A DNA stretch of 64,000 nt from Mucilaginibacter endophyticus (GCF_003351025.1 NZ_QPCG01000006.1:310001-374000); one strand, 5' to 3'; positions 1-8,667 are shown, counted from the stretch's first letter. Notes: generated by a model not told the origin, from the letters alone. Numbers and translations are program-made.

Positions 1-5
1 AACTT

Positions 6-1214
6 ATGGCTCAATTTACATTTACAAACAACACCTATGCCGGCGAAGCGCTGGCAGGATTTATGGCAAGCACATTACTCGAAGCTGATTCGGTTAAACG
101 TGGACTGCTCACAGTGATTAACGACGTAAAGGCCCGCAAGGTAATCCTTGATGTAGACGATGACGTTGTATTGCAAAACCCTTCGGGCATATTCACGGAT
201 CAGGGAACAACTGCTCACCAAACTGAAAGCTATCTTGACCCTGTAGTTTACGAATTCATGAAACAGGAACAGTGGGACAAACTTGCCCAAAGCTGGGAGG
301 CCCAGGCCCTGAAACCGGGAGCCTTTATGGATTATGAAGGCGTGGTTGACCTATCAGACTTTATGGTGCAGCGCTATTTAACCAAAATCCAGATCGCCAA
401 TGAACGCCTGTACTGGCTTGGCAAAAGTGCTACAAAAGAAGCAGCCTTTACCGCCGATTTCCCTGGTCTATTACCTTCAATCGCTGCTGCCTCCGGCGTT
501 TACAAAGTAGGCTTAAGCAAACCTGCCACTTCATTAGCAGCAACAGCAATTGACGCCAACGGTATTGTAACCGTGGCTGATACATCTACCCTTGCCGATG
601 GCGACGTTGTTACCATTACCGGTGTAACCGGTACCAGTAAGGACACCACAAACGGTGCACCGGGCATTGCTATCCAGGGGCAATCATACTTTATTCAGAT
701 TGCAAGCGCTACTTCATTTAAACTGTTGCGCAACTACAACGAAGTTAACAGCCGAAAACCGGCAACTTTTACGGGCACTGCTACTGCAGCTACAGTAAAT
801 TACATTAACGTAAGTAATGTATTGCAGGTACTGGGCAGTGTTTATGCCCAACTTGATCCAGCCGACAGGATTCAGGAGGATTTTAACTTACAGATCCCGT
901 TACATGTGGGATATGCATATGCCCAGGCCCAGGCCAACAAAGCACTCAACGTTATCAATGCCTTCACCGATATGAAAAAGATGGACTACCTGGGTATTCC
1001 GCTACAGATCATGAACCATTGGCAAGCCAATACCATTTTAGGCGCAAGATCATCAAACCTGTTTCTTGGCGTGGATCTGTTAGGTGATGCTTCCGAACTA
1101 TCAACCGTTTACCTGAAACCTTATACCAATGATAACGTGGTGCGTATGAAAGCCCGTATGAAAGCCGCGGTAAACTTCAAATTTGCCAACGAATTGTTTT
1201 ACCTGTCGGCATAG
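6..1214 (+). CDS. probable phage major capsid protein
   Basis: A 402-residue soluble protein with no signal peptide and no membrane segment. It begins a same-strand run that includes a portal-like and a connector-like gene, which is the main reason for the capsid call. Residues 1-165 and 270-402 look like the two halves of a capsid-type fold. Between them, at about 183-266, lies a Thr/Val/Gly-rich beta segment (for example VTVADTSTLADGD) that reads like an Ig-like or surface insertion domain, as seen in many phage capsids. The start codon lies 5 bases into the window, so anything upstream is unseen. I recognise no specific family motif, so the name rests on size, position and the insertion architecture. 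A tail-sheath or other structural protein remains possible. Confidence 0.6.
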   Translation: MAQFTFTNNTYAGEALAGFMASTLLEADSVKRGLLTVINDVKARKVILDVDDDVVLQNPSGIFTDQGTTAHQTESYLDPVVYEFMKQEQWDKLAQSWEAQALKPGAFMDYEGVVDLSDFMVQRYLTKIQIANERLYWLGKSATKEAAFTADFPGLLPSIAAASGVYKVGLSKPATSLAATAIDANGIVTVADTSTLADGDVVTITGVTGTSKDTTNGAPGIAIQGQSYFIQIASATSFKLLRNYNEVNSRKPATFTGTATAATVNYINVSNVLQVLGSVYAQLDPADRIQEDFNLQIPLHVGYAYAQAQANKALNVINAFTDMKKMDYLGIPLQIMNHWQANTILGARSSNLFLGVDLLGDASELSTVYLKPYTNDNVVRMKARMKAAVNFKFANELFYLSA

Positions 1215-1311
1215 TGAGTTGTTGATTGGGTTGATTAAGTGAGTAGTTATTTACTTATGAAGACAACCCAATCAACATAATCAACCATTTAACTTAATCA
1301 ACCCAAATAAC
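1214..1311. repeat. intergenic inverted word repeat
   Basis: GTTGATTGGGTTGATTAAG (left) and CTTAATCAACCCAA plus AACCCAATCAACATAATCAACC (right) are complementary; the words TTGATT and AATCAA are tandemly repeated. Confidence 0.65.
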
Positions 1312-1902
1312 ATGTCAATTTATAATAAAATAAATACCGGTTTCAGCCTTGGCACAGATGAACCTATCACCTCGGGTATCGAGGACGTGATCTATATCTT
1401 TAATGCAGATGATATCGTGCTCACTTACGATACAACCAATCCGCTAATTGTTAAAGGCTTAACGGCTGTAAGCAATGCTAAAGTTTACAAATTTGAAGGC
1501 ACCAACAACAGCTTCAATACTACGTCAAAACTGACTAAAACCCAGGTTGGGCCCCGCTATACCGAAGAGATAGATTTCAACATCGCAGGCCTGTCTGTTG
1601 AGGTTAAGGCTCAGCTTATGGCCATGGGATATGGTCGTGTACGTGCCATAGCAGTTAACAACTATAAATCCAGCGATTCGGCAATTGAGCTTTTTGGTGC
1701 GGTAAACGGATTGATCCTCACCGATGCCGAACGTAACGCTGCTGATGAGTCGTTAGACGGTGGTTACAAATTAAAACTTACCAATCCCGACAAGATGAAA
1801 GAGCCTTATCCTCCACGCGCGGTTTCTATCGCTCCTACATCTGGCACAGCCACCTATGCAAGTACTATAGCAGCTATCGAAGCGCTGGTTGTTACGGCAT
1901 AA
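1312..1902 (+). CDS. phage structural protein, tail-tube or decoration-like
   Basis: A 196-residue soluble protein without signal or membrane segments. It is rich in Thr, Val, Asn and Ala with predicted beta structure, and ends in a low-complexity Ala/Thr stretch. It lies between the capsid-like gene and the portal gene on the same strand, so a tail-tube, head-decoration or head-completion role is the natural inference. I see no catalytic motif. The gap to the preceding gene holds an inverted repeat of short words (1214-1311) and no ribosome-binding site. Structural prediction would be needed to place it. Confidence 0.45.
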   Translation: MSIYNKINTGFSLGTDEPITSGIEDVIYIFNADDIVLTYDTTNPLIVKGLTAVSNAKVYKFEGTNNSFNTTSKLTKTQVGPRYTEEIDFNIAGLSVEVKAQLMAMGYGRVRAIAVNNYKSSDSAIELFGAVNGLILTDAERNAADESLDGGYKLKLTNPDKMKEPYPPRAVSIAPTSGTATYASTIAAIEALVVTA

Positions 1903-2012
1903 TTCATTGTGTCATGAGGTCATTAGTCATTTTAATAATGGCTAATGACCATTAAAAGCTTTTTTTTTAAACCTAAAACTAATGACCTAATGACTAATGA
2001 CACAATAACAAA
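1903..2012. repeat. intergenic inverted word repeat
   Basis: ATTGTGTCATGAGGTCATTAGTCATT (1906 on; split here as ATTGTGTCATGAGG and TCATTAGTCATT) is complementary to AATGACCTAATGACTAATG and CACAATAAC. The right arm overlaps the start codon chosen for the 1990 gene. Confidence 0.65.
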
Positions 2013-2199
2013 AAAATACACCCTGAAACCCGGGCTCCATCAGTTCGCCCCCGGTTCGGCAGCTGTGCATTGTAATGATAATTTGAGCGACGAAGAAGCA
2101 GAATGGTATTTGCAGCGATTCCCACATATTGCAAAACTATTTGCCCCCCAGCCCCCGAAGGGGGAGCTATCAAACATACTGACTATAAGCGCAAAGTGA
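1990..2199 (+). CDS. small phage protein of unknown function
   Basis: I choose the internal ATG at 1990 (69 residues, MTNDTITKK...) rather than the ATG at 1945. The longer reading only translates the left part of an intergenic inverted repeat into SFFFKPKTND-type sequence. The core YTLKPGLHQFAPG...DEEAEWYLQRFP looks like a compact conserved domain. The last 15 or so residues are encoded across a C/G-rich palindrome (2152-2164) typical of dispersed repeats, so the C-terminus is probably not native to the family. The gene lies between a structural protein and the portal gene. Function unknown. Confidence 0.5.
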   Translation: MTNDTITKKYTLKPGLHQFAPGSAAVHCNDNLSDEEAEWYLQRFPHIAKLFAPQPPKGELSNILTISAK

Positions 2200-2233
2200 C
2201 TACAGATGAGGCTTCGGATAAAGGAGGTTCGAT

Positions 2234-3517
2234 ATGAAAACTTATCTCCCGCAAATTGAACGGCGAATACTGGTAAGGCCCAATCAAACGTACGGCATCC
2301 TTAATTATGACCTGGACAATGCTTACCCGCAGCGCATGCTTGAGCTGGTTGCCGGATCACCAACGGCAAAAGATTGCTGGAACAAGCGGACAAAATTCAT
2401 TGCGGGTAACGGATTTGAAGAAAAGGATGTGGGAAAGCAGATTATCAACGCAAGGGGCTTAACCATTGCTAAATTATTAAAAGCGCTGGCGACAGACAAA
2501 GCGTTGTTTACAGGCTTCGGTATACATGTAAACTATAATGCCGATTTCAGGATCACATCGGTGAGTTATGTGAAGTTCGAGGATATTCGCATGGGCGATA
2601 CCGACAATCCGGAAACTGCCGATAAATTTGCCTTGTACTCCGACTGGGGCCGCAAAACCTGGAAAAACATCATGCGCAGCAAGGTGACCTTTTTAGACAA
2701 ATATGATACCAGTCCGGAAGTAATCAGCGAACAGGTGTGTAGGGCTGGCGGATGGGAACACTACAAAGGGCAGTTGTTTTATTTCAACCCGGAAGTTGAT
2801 GATTATCCATTGATTGAGGCTGATTCGGTATGGGAAGATTTTGAAACTGAGGCGGGGATCAAAATCTTCAATAACAGGGAAGTAACAACCGGTTTCCTGC
2901 CATCAACCATGCTTTTTATGCAGTCGCGACGCGAGGAAGCTGAAAATATCAGGCCCGATGCTGATACGTACCCCGGTATCAATATACCTTCGCAACTTGA
3001 AAAAGACCTTGGTGCATTTCAGGGAGCCAAAAGCGCGCAAAAAATTATTGTTATTGAATACGAAGATGAAAGTTCGAAGCCCGAGTTTAAAGCCTATCCT
3101 ATTCAAAATAACGACAAGCTTTTTGAAACCACCGAACGATCTGTCGAAGCGCGGATCATTAAAGGCTTTTCGGTTCCCAAAGAACTGATCAATGCCGAAA
3201 AATCATCAGGATTAAGCAACGGCAGCGAAAAGAAGCAAGCCATTTTAGAGTTCAATGATAATACAGCTGCAGACAGGCTTGAGCTATCGGAAACATTAGC
3301 CGAAATTTTCAGTCGGTTTTACAAAGACGTAAACCCCGGTAAAAACTGGAACATTTTACCGGTAACAGCTATAGCAGCCGATGACAATCCGGGCGTTAAA
3401 GCGGGAAAGGCAATCAATGAACTCTTGCAATCTACCCTTCCCCGTGAAAGTAAAATAGCTGCCCTGGTATATGCATACGGCTTTAAACAAGTCGAAGCTG
3501 AAGCAATGTGCCTGTGA
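2234..3517 (+). CDS. phage portal protein
   Basis: 427 residues, within the usual 400-500 of siphophage portals, which form the dodecameric DNA gate at one capsid vertex. The N-terminus (LNYDLDNAYPQRMLELVAGSPTA followed by W-x-K-R-x-K-F-I-x-G-x-G) is the typical opening of portal proteins in Bacteroidota prophages. The C-terminal half has the helical pattern around GLSNGSEKKQAI that corresponds to the region lining the channel. A strong AGGAGG lies at 2223-2228, five bases before the ATG, unlike host genes here. In most phages the portal precedes the capsid gene; here it follows the capsid-like gene, which is unusual. Confidence 0.7.
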   Translation: MKTYLPQIERRILVRPNQTYGILNYDLDNAYPQRMLELVAGSPTAKDCWNKRTKFIAGNGFEEKDVGKQIINARGLTIAKLLKALATDKALFTGFGIHVNYNADFRITSVSYVKFEDIRMGDTDNPETADKFALYSDWGRKTWKNIMRSKVTFLDKYDTSPEVISEQVCRAGGWEHYKGQLFYFNPEVDDYPLIEADSVWEDFETEAGIKIFNNREVTTGFLPSTMLFMQSRREEAENIRPDADTYPGINIPSQLEKDLGAFQGAKSAQKIIVIEYEDESSKPEFKAYPIQNNDKLFETTERSVEARIIKGFSVPKELINAEKSSGLSNGSEKKQAILEFNDNTAADRLELSETLAEIFSRFYKDVNPGKNWNILPVTAIAADDNPGVKAGKAINELLQSTLPRESKIAALVYAYGFKQVEAEAMCL

Positions 3518-3519
3518 TT

Positions 3520-3606
3520 AAATCATAAGTCTTTAGTTCTAAGTCGTGAGTTCTAAATATTAAAAGAAGAAAATCTGACTTGAGACTTCGTACTTAAGAC
3601 TATTAT
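3520..3606. repeat. intergenic inverted word repeat
   Basis: Left arm ATAAGTCTTTAGTTCTAAG, CGTGAGTTCT; right arm GACTTGAGACTTCGTACTTA, AGACTATT. Imperfectly complementary with words AAGTCTT and AGTTCT repeated. Confidence 0.55.
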
Positions 3607-3683
3607 TCCAACTGGCATTTCAATAAACATCATTATGAACAACACATTTTCAACTCGCACAACGAGAGTTAGGAGGGCATGCT

Positions 3684-4298
3684 ATGATCTATTTAATCAA
3701 TCAAACCATATTTCAGCAATACGAGGATATCAACGTAAATATTAAACCCGAGCGCCTCAAAGTATTTATTAAAAAAGCGCAGGAACTCGACTTAAAACCA
3801 TTGTTAGGTTATGCTTTATATTACCAACTGATAGCTTATTGCAACGACGATGGCACTATAAAGGAAGATGCGCCACGGGCTTACAAAGACCTTTTAAACG
3901 GATGCGAGTATCTGGACGAATACGGTCGAATTGTTTTATATGAGGGACTTGCTCCTGCCCTGGTCTATTTCACTTTTGCCCGCTTTATTGAAAACGATGC
4001 CATACACTATACGGCTTCCGGACCGGTTATTAAGCAACACGATAATGGCAATGCGCTTTCATCGCCAGAGATAACAAAACTGGTGCAGCAGCAACGCAGT
4101 ATCGCCAATGCCTACGCCAATGATATTGAAAGATTTTTAAGAGATAACCAGGAAAACTTTCCGCTTTGGCACTATAATGAAAAAAATAAAAGCAGTCGCC
4201 AATCGGGTCCGAGGATCCGTGGTATCGACAAAACTGATTTTAATTACCCTGGTACAATTAACAATTACAACTTACCAATAATCGATTTTTTAAACTGA
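3684..4298 (+). CDS. head-tail connector-like phage protein
   Basis: A 204-residue protein, mostly helical, beginning MIYLINQTIF and containing a conserved-looking LKVFIKKAQELDLKPLLG segment. Bacteroidota prophages often carry a DUF6712-type protein of this shape after the portal and capsid genes, where head-completion or connector proteins are expected. The start is supported by AGGAGGG at 3671-3677. The stop codon overlaps the next gene's start in TGATG at 4298, indicating translational coupling with the tail fibre. I am confident it is a phage structural-module gene, less so about connector function. Confidence 0.55.
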   Translation: MIYLINQTIFQQYEDINVNIKPERLKVFIKKAQELDLKPLLGYALYYQLIAYCNDDGTIKEDAPRAYKDLLNGCEYLDEYGRIVLYEGLAPALVYFTFARFIENDAIHYTASGPVIKQHDNGNALSSPEITKLVQQQRSIANAYANDIERFLRDNQENFPLWHYNEKNKSSRQSGPRIRGIDKTDFNYPGTINNYNLPIIDFLN

Positions 4299-6865
4299 TG
4301 GCAAACGATAAAAAAATAAGCGAACTTCCAGTAGCAGAAACTATAAATGCCTCCGACAAATCAATCCTGATTAGTAATAATGCCGACTATCAGTTTGATT
4401 TTGCAGCCCTACTGCAATTTATTAATTCAGGATTAAATGCCGGTGCCAACTTAACTTTTGGCCCTGTGCTGCCGCAAAATGTTAGCGGTAAAAATGGAGA
4501 TGTGTTTATAAACACGACTGCCGGATCCTTCGCTCAAAAAATAGCCGGCATTTGGACGGTTGTTTATACCATAGCCTCAGGAGGTACCGCTGATACCACT
4601 GTATTATATGGCACTACTAATCCAAGTACCGCGACAGGTAGTAACGGTGATACTTTTATAAACACAGTAAGCGGGATTTTTTACAAAAAATCCGGAGGTA
4701 CCTGGAGCCAGGTATTTTCCATGCAAACCGGGCCGCAAGGTCCCCAAGGTACAAGCGGAACAAATGGTACCAACGGCAGTAATGGCAAAACCGTATTAAA
4801 CGGCACAGCCAACCCATCCAACAACCTGGGCGCCGATGGTGATTTTTACATTAATACGTCTTCTTACTTTTTATTTGGCCCCAAAAGCGCCGGTGCCTGG
4901 GGCCCCGGGATCTCCCTGATAATTTCAGGTGTACAATTTGAAGAAACCGATAATAAAAACACACCGAATGGCTACGCTGGTTTAGATGGAAGCGGGAAAA
5001 TTGCGGCCGCGCAGCTTCCCAGCTATGTTGATGATGTGCTGGAAGCTGCCAACTATGCCTCGCTACCCGCAAACGGCGAAGCCGGAAAAATATACATAAC
5101 CACTGATACTAACAATGAGTATCGTTGGAGTGGTTCGGCTTATATTCAAATTGTCGCCTCACCTGGGACTACCGATGCGGTGCCTGAAGGCACAACGAAT
5201 AAATATTTTACAGTCTCACGAGTATTGACATCTGTATTAACGGGCATAGGTTTTAGTGCTACTACAGCAATTACTGCAACTGATACAATCTTACAGGCCC
5301 TTGGTAAACTTCAGGCTCAAATTACCGGCTTATTCAAGATTCCGACAGGAGGTGCAAGCGGACAGATATTAGCAAAAAATAGTAATGCTGATGGCGATTT
5401 GCATTGGATTAATCCGCCTTCGGGTAGTGGGGGTAGCGGTTCATCCGAACCATCAGGTCAAATAAAATCTTTTCGGGGTGATTATGGAGCGGTAGGTGAT
5501 GGGGTAACGGATGATACGGTGGCTGTCAATGCAGCATTGCTGGCAAACAAAAGGGTATTTGATAACGGAGATTTTCTTGTTACAAATATGGTTAATGATT
5601 ATGGGTGTCAAATCGAAGGAGACGTAAGAATATTAAAACAAACTCCAAACCAAAAACAGCAAATTAACTCCTATGCAGATAAATATCAAAGGATATTTGG
5701 AGAAGAGTATTTATCATCCTTTCACAAAAAGCTAATTAGTGGAACAGCAACAAAAGTAATATTGACGGGTGATAGCACTACTGCCGGTGATGGAACATCT
5801 AACGCTTCTTTTCGCATTGAAAATATCCTCCATATGTTAACATTGCGATATCAAATACAGGGAGGTGTGACGTATACAAATAATGCTGTTGGAGGTAAGG
5901 GAACTACGGATTGGCTTAGTACTTATTTGACTAACGATTTAGCACTTAACCCTGATGTATATATAATCCGTTGGGGGGTGAATGATACCATAAGTCTCAC
6001 GGCCGACCAATTCATTGAGAATTTAGATACTGGACTTTCGACAATTAGAGCAAATGCTAATTTTACACGAGATAAGCTGACTATCATTTTACAATCACAA
6101 AATACAACCACGGATGATACTTCAGGCCATAAAGGGCAAATATTTAATGAAGCTGTTAACAGCGGTTTGCGGGTGCTAGCTCGTAAGTATCAATGCTGTT
6201 TTATGGATATTTATGGGATGTGGCAGGATAGCAAAAATGGCCAGGATTATATTAATTCAACCGATGCCACAACACTGAATTTAATCCATCCCAAAGATGT
6301 ATTCTATGCTTGGATATCTGACGCTATCTTTAAGGTTTTGTATCCCGAGTATTTTAGAAAACTGCCATTTACCGAAAATACACAGACTGGTATTACAAAC
6401 ATGGCTGCCTTTTCTCATTTTAATATCGGTGTTAATTATGACTTTGTACTTTCGGATGATGGATACCCCATAAAAGGGCTTCTCACGACTCACAAAAACA
6501 GCATTGGCATGATTTCGCAATATCTGATGCCATACGACCAAGCGACTAGAATTTATATAAGAAACGGATACAATGGCATTTACCAGGAATGGGTACAATT
6601 ACAAGCCGTAACGCCCCCACTAATTTATGATGGAACACCCGGAGGAATAACAATTGCTAAATTACCTACCGCGTTTCCCATTGGAATCTGTACCGATTTT
6701 GTTACTGCCAGTGATGGTTGGCCTATAAATGGGATGTTGATAACTCATAAAACAAGTATTGGTTTAATTAAGCAAACATTGTCATCTTATGACACGACAA
6801 CGGATGAACGTGTACGCGTAGGTTATGGCTCTTGGCAAGCATGGAAACAGGTGACCTTAGCATAA
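4298..6865 (+). CDS. mosaic tail fibre / receptor-binding protein with SGNH hydrolase domain
   Basis: 855 residues without a signal peptide. Order of parts: an N-terminal virion-attachment region (1-140) with two repeats of the T-N-P-S-x-x-x-G-x-x-G-D-x-F-I-N-T type; a short collagen-like stretch near 145-163 (GPQGPQGTSGTNG); a pectate-lyase-type trimer signature YGAVGDGVTDDT near 395; then an SGNH/GDSL esterase domain. The esterase has Ser493 in GDST, the WGVND block at 559-563 and His664 in LIHPKD. The usual Asp of DxxH is Asn661. The C-terminus holds two similar repeats (DFVLSDDGYPIKG and DFVTASDGWPING) that resemble fibre-tip or knob repeats. The protein probably binds and deacetylates a surface polysaccharide. 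The 3' half is visibly more AT-rich, consistent with domain exchange. Confidence 0.75.
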   Translation: MANDKKISELPVAETINASDKSILISNNADYQFDFAALLQFINSGLNAGANLTFGPVLPQNVSGKNGDVFINTTAGSFAQKIAGIWTVVYTIASGGTADTTVLYGTTNPSTATGSNGDTFINTVSGIFYKKSGGTWSQVFSMQTGPQGPQGTSGTNGTNGSNGKTVLNGTANPSNNLGADGDFYINTSSYFLFGPKSAGAWGPGISLIISGVQFEETDNKNTPNGYAGLDGSGKIAAAQLPSYVDDVLEAANYASLPANGEAGKIYITTDTNNEYRWSGSAYIQIVASPGTTDAVPEGTTNKYFTVSRVLTSVLTGIGFSATTAITATDTILQALGKLQAQITGLFKIPTGGASGQILAKNSNADGDLHWINPPSGSGGSGSSEPSGQIKSFRGDYGAVGDGVTDDTVAVNAALLANKRVFDNGDFLVTNMVNDYGCQIEGDVRILKQTPNQKQQINSYADKYQRIFGEEYLSSFHKKLISGTATKVILTGDSTTAGDGTSNASFRIENILHMLTLRYQIQGGVTYTNNAVGGKGTTDWLSTYLTNDLALNPDVYIIRWGVNDTISLTADQFIENLDTGLSTIRANANFTRDKLTIILQSQNTTTDDTSGHKGQIFNEAVNSGLRVLARKYQCCFMDIYGMWQDSKNGQDYINSTDATTLNLIHPKDVFYAWISDAIFKVLYPEYFRKLPFTENTQTGITNMAAFSHFNIGVNYDFVLSDDGYPIKGLLTTHKNSIGMISQYLMPYDQATRIYIRNGYNGIYQEWVQLQAVTPPLIYDGTPGGITIAKLPTAFPIGICTDFVTASDGWPINGMLITHKTSIGLIKQTLSSYDTTTDERVRVGYGSWQAWKQVTLA

Positions 6866-7015
6866 GCGTTAAATTTACACTCGCTTACTTCATTGGAAAA
6901 TCCTGGGTATGATTTCGGCAATAATTTAAGACTAAATCATCATAGCTTGTAGAGAAATAACATGAAGCGATTTATTTGCGCATTAATTTAGAAAAAATAC
7001 AGTTTAATGCTACAA

Positions 7016-7888
7016 TTACGATAAAATCAAAGCCTCTTTCATTTTGGGCATTAACTCGGAACATGAAGCGAAGTGCATAAATATTGACAAATCGTATATA
7101 TTTTTTAAGCAGTCGATCTTTTCTTTGCTTGCTTTTTGTTCCGCGTGTTTACCGGTAAGTTTTCGAACGACCCTACTGTAAAATTCAAAAAAAACACTTT
7201 TTCTTTCGTGAAGAATATGCGGATAAAATGCTGAAATAATATTAATGACACAGAAATTAAATCTGCACGGCAACCAAAAGACTAAGTTTGCTCGTAACAG
7301 CTCGTATGAAAGTGCCGGATTTTCATAGTTACCGCCACCGCTCTTATCATCATACTGATAATAAACTTTTTCAAAAATCTCCTTATGAAATTTAGGTGAA
7401 CATACAAATATGCCAGCCTGAATTACGTGGTTAAGATCATCGCCAGGTATACCACGATTAGAATAGTAGGAACCTGCGGATAGATTGCTTAAATACTTTA
7501 TATTGTTTTTATCCCACGATTTATAAAGCCTTTCGAGAGATAATTTGAAAATGTCAGGAGTAGGCATCGAATATTGATCCACACAGCCCACTTTATCAAG
7601 GGGGACACCCTGCGTTATATCAGATGCATATTCACAATTAATGACAACATCACTGTCAACCCAAACTATTCGGTCGTATTCCAATGACCAGGGTTGTGAA
7701 AGGATTAATAGCTTCTGCCACGAAGGAGACCTTGTATTTGCAAGCTCGGATTTATCTAAAGCATTGGTAATAACAATTAGCTCAAAGTCGAACAAATCGC
7801 AGTACTGCTGCCAATTTGCCCTACAATATTCGTTAAATAATTGCTCAAATTTTTCGCCTATTGCTAAAGTAATAAGTGCTTTTCTCAT
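7016..7888 (-). CDS. GT-A type glycosyltransferase
   Basis: 290 residues, cytoplasmic, no membrane span. The N-terminus MRKALITLAIGEKF and the block YDRIVWVDSDVVI, with a DxD metal/sugar-nucleotide motif at 78-80, are typical of GT8/GT34-like nucleotide-sugar transferases. A second conserved-looking part is HVIQAGIFVCSP at about 165-176. It lies alone on the minus strand between the tail fibre and the tRNA-Leu genes, and both gene and flanks are AT-rich, which suggests a horizontally acquired cargo gene. If it belongs to the prophage it could modify the host surface glycan (lysogenic conversion). Substrate cannot be read from the sequence. Confidence 0.65.
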   Translation of the reverse strand: MRKALITLAIGEKFEQLFNEYCRANWQQYCDLFDFELIVITNALDKSELANTRSPSWQKLLILSQPWSLEYDRIVWVDSDVVINCEYASDITQGVPLDKVGCVDQYSMPTPDIFKLSLERLYKSWDKNNIKYLSNLSAGSYYSNRGIPGDDLNHVIQAGIFVCSPKFHKEIFEKVYYQYDDKSGGGNYENPALSYELLRANLVFWLPCRFNFCVINIISAFYPHILHERKSVFFEFYSRVVRKLTGKHAEQKASKEKIDCLKNIYDLSIFMHFASCSELMPKMKEALILS

Positions 7889-8026
7889 TTAGATCTATCC
7901 TTAATATCTACCAAAAGTAATAAAAGCAGTATTAATAGCAGTGATCATCATCATATGGAATAGAAAACAAACTCAATTAACCTACAAAAACCCAAAATCA
8001 GCCTTCGTATACCACCAACACCCACC

Positions 8027-8278
8027 ATGACAACATTTGAACACAGAGAAATCAGAGGCATCACCATAAAAAATATGATTGTAACTATTGCGAGCACTAT
8101 AAGTATTGTTGTATCCGTTATGACGGGCTATTTCCAGCTCAAAGGCGATATAAAAGATATCCGCTCATCGCAGGAAACACAAAGCCGAATTAACGAGATC
8201 AGGTTAAAAGTGCTTGAAGGGCAGGTGAACGTACTTCAACAGGAAGTTCAGGGATTAAAAGAGGGAAAGAAATCTTAA
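8027..8278 (+). CDS. small membrane coiled-coil protein (phage-associated)
   Basis: 83 residues: a short N-terminal soluble part, one membrane helix at about 17-37 (IVTIASTISIVVSVMTGYF), and a C-terminal coiled coil (residues 42-78, heptads such as LEGQVNVLQQEVQGL). This layout is common for small proteins near lysis genes in Bacteroidota prophages, so a holin or spanin-like role is possible, but no endolysin is seen here. It is the last open reading frame before the tRNA-Leu pair and probably the right edge of the element. Confidence 0.5.
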   Translation: MTTFEHREIRGITIKNMIVTIASTISIVVSVMTGYFQLKGDIKDIRSSQETQSRINEIRLKVLEGQVNVLQQEVQGLKEGKKS

Positions 8279-8295
8279 ATATTGCGTTTTAGGTG

Positions 8296-8379
8296 TGCCC
8301 AGAACGAGATTCGAACTCGTACATCCTTACGAATGCCACCCCCTCAAGATGGTGCGTCTACCAATTTCGCCACCTGGGC
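8296..8379 (-). tRNA. tRNA-Leu(GAG)
   Basis: Class II tRNA on the minus strand. The acceptor stem pairs GCCCAGG with UCUGGGC (one G-U), discriminator A. The D arm contains AAUUGGUAGA, the anticodon stem pairs CCAUC with GGUGG around UUGAGGG (anticodon GAG), there is a long variable arm, and the T loop is UUCGAAU. CCA is not encoded. Its 3' end faces the prophage-like cassette, the usual orientation for integration into a tRNA gene. Confidence 0.93.
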
Positions 8380-8386
8380 TTTTAAA

Positions 8387-8416
8387 AAATGTGAGAATCT
8401 TTCAATTCTCACATTT
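8387..8416 (-). terminator. hairpin between the two tRNA-Leu genes
   Basis: Perfect 12-bp stem (AAATGTGAGAAT / ATTCTCACATTT) with a 6-base loop, followed on the minus strand by a T-run. It lies just after tRNA-Leu(CAG) and before tRNA-Leu(GAG). No separate promoter is visible for the second tRNA, so it may be a leaky terminator or a processing hairpin in a shared transcript. Confidence 0.6.
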
Positions 8417-8442
8417 CAATTTTTCCTTACTTAAAAAAGGCG

Positions 8443-8526
8443 TGCCCGAAGAGAGACTCGAACTCTCAAGAGACAATTCTCAACGGCTTCTGAGACCGCA
8501 ACGTTTACCAATTTCGCCATCCGGGC
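8443..8526 (-). tRNA. tRNA-Leu(CAG)
   Basis: Class II tRNA on the minus strand. Acceptor GCCCGGA pairs with UUCGGGC, discriminator A. The anticodon stem GCGGU/GCCGU encloses CUCAGAA (anticodon CAG), there is a long variable arm and the T loop is UUCGAGU. CCA is not encoded. A consensus promoter lies directly upstream (8550-8578). Confidence 0.93.
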
Positions 8527-8549
8527 TTATCGTTTTATTAACAAGCGTG

Positions 8550-8578
8550 CAAATATAATCGTTTCCGGCAAATTGCAA
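8550..8578 (-). promoter_or_regulatory. Bacteroidota-type promoter of the tRNA-Leu genes
   Basis: On the minus strand, TTG (8576-8578) is followed after 18 bases by TATATTTG (8550-8557), a perfect TAnnTTTG -7 element. It lies about 24 bases upstream of the tRNA 5' end. Confidence 0.75.
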
Positions 8579-8667
8579 CTTAATAAATTAAAAAATCAAA
8601 ATTATGTTGTTAAACGCTCGTTTAAGAGATAACTTAGGTTTTCATAAAACACTTTATATCAAATTAA

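Noticed and set aside
3635..3745. 36-residue small reading frame starting before the connector gene
   Set aside because: Overlaps the connector's Shine-Dalgarno and its start in another frame; likely a chance opening.
8295..8558. 87-residue plus-strand reading frame
   Set aside because: It is the complementary strand of the two tRNA-Leu genes; the codons simply translate tRNA sequence.
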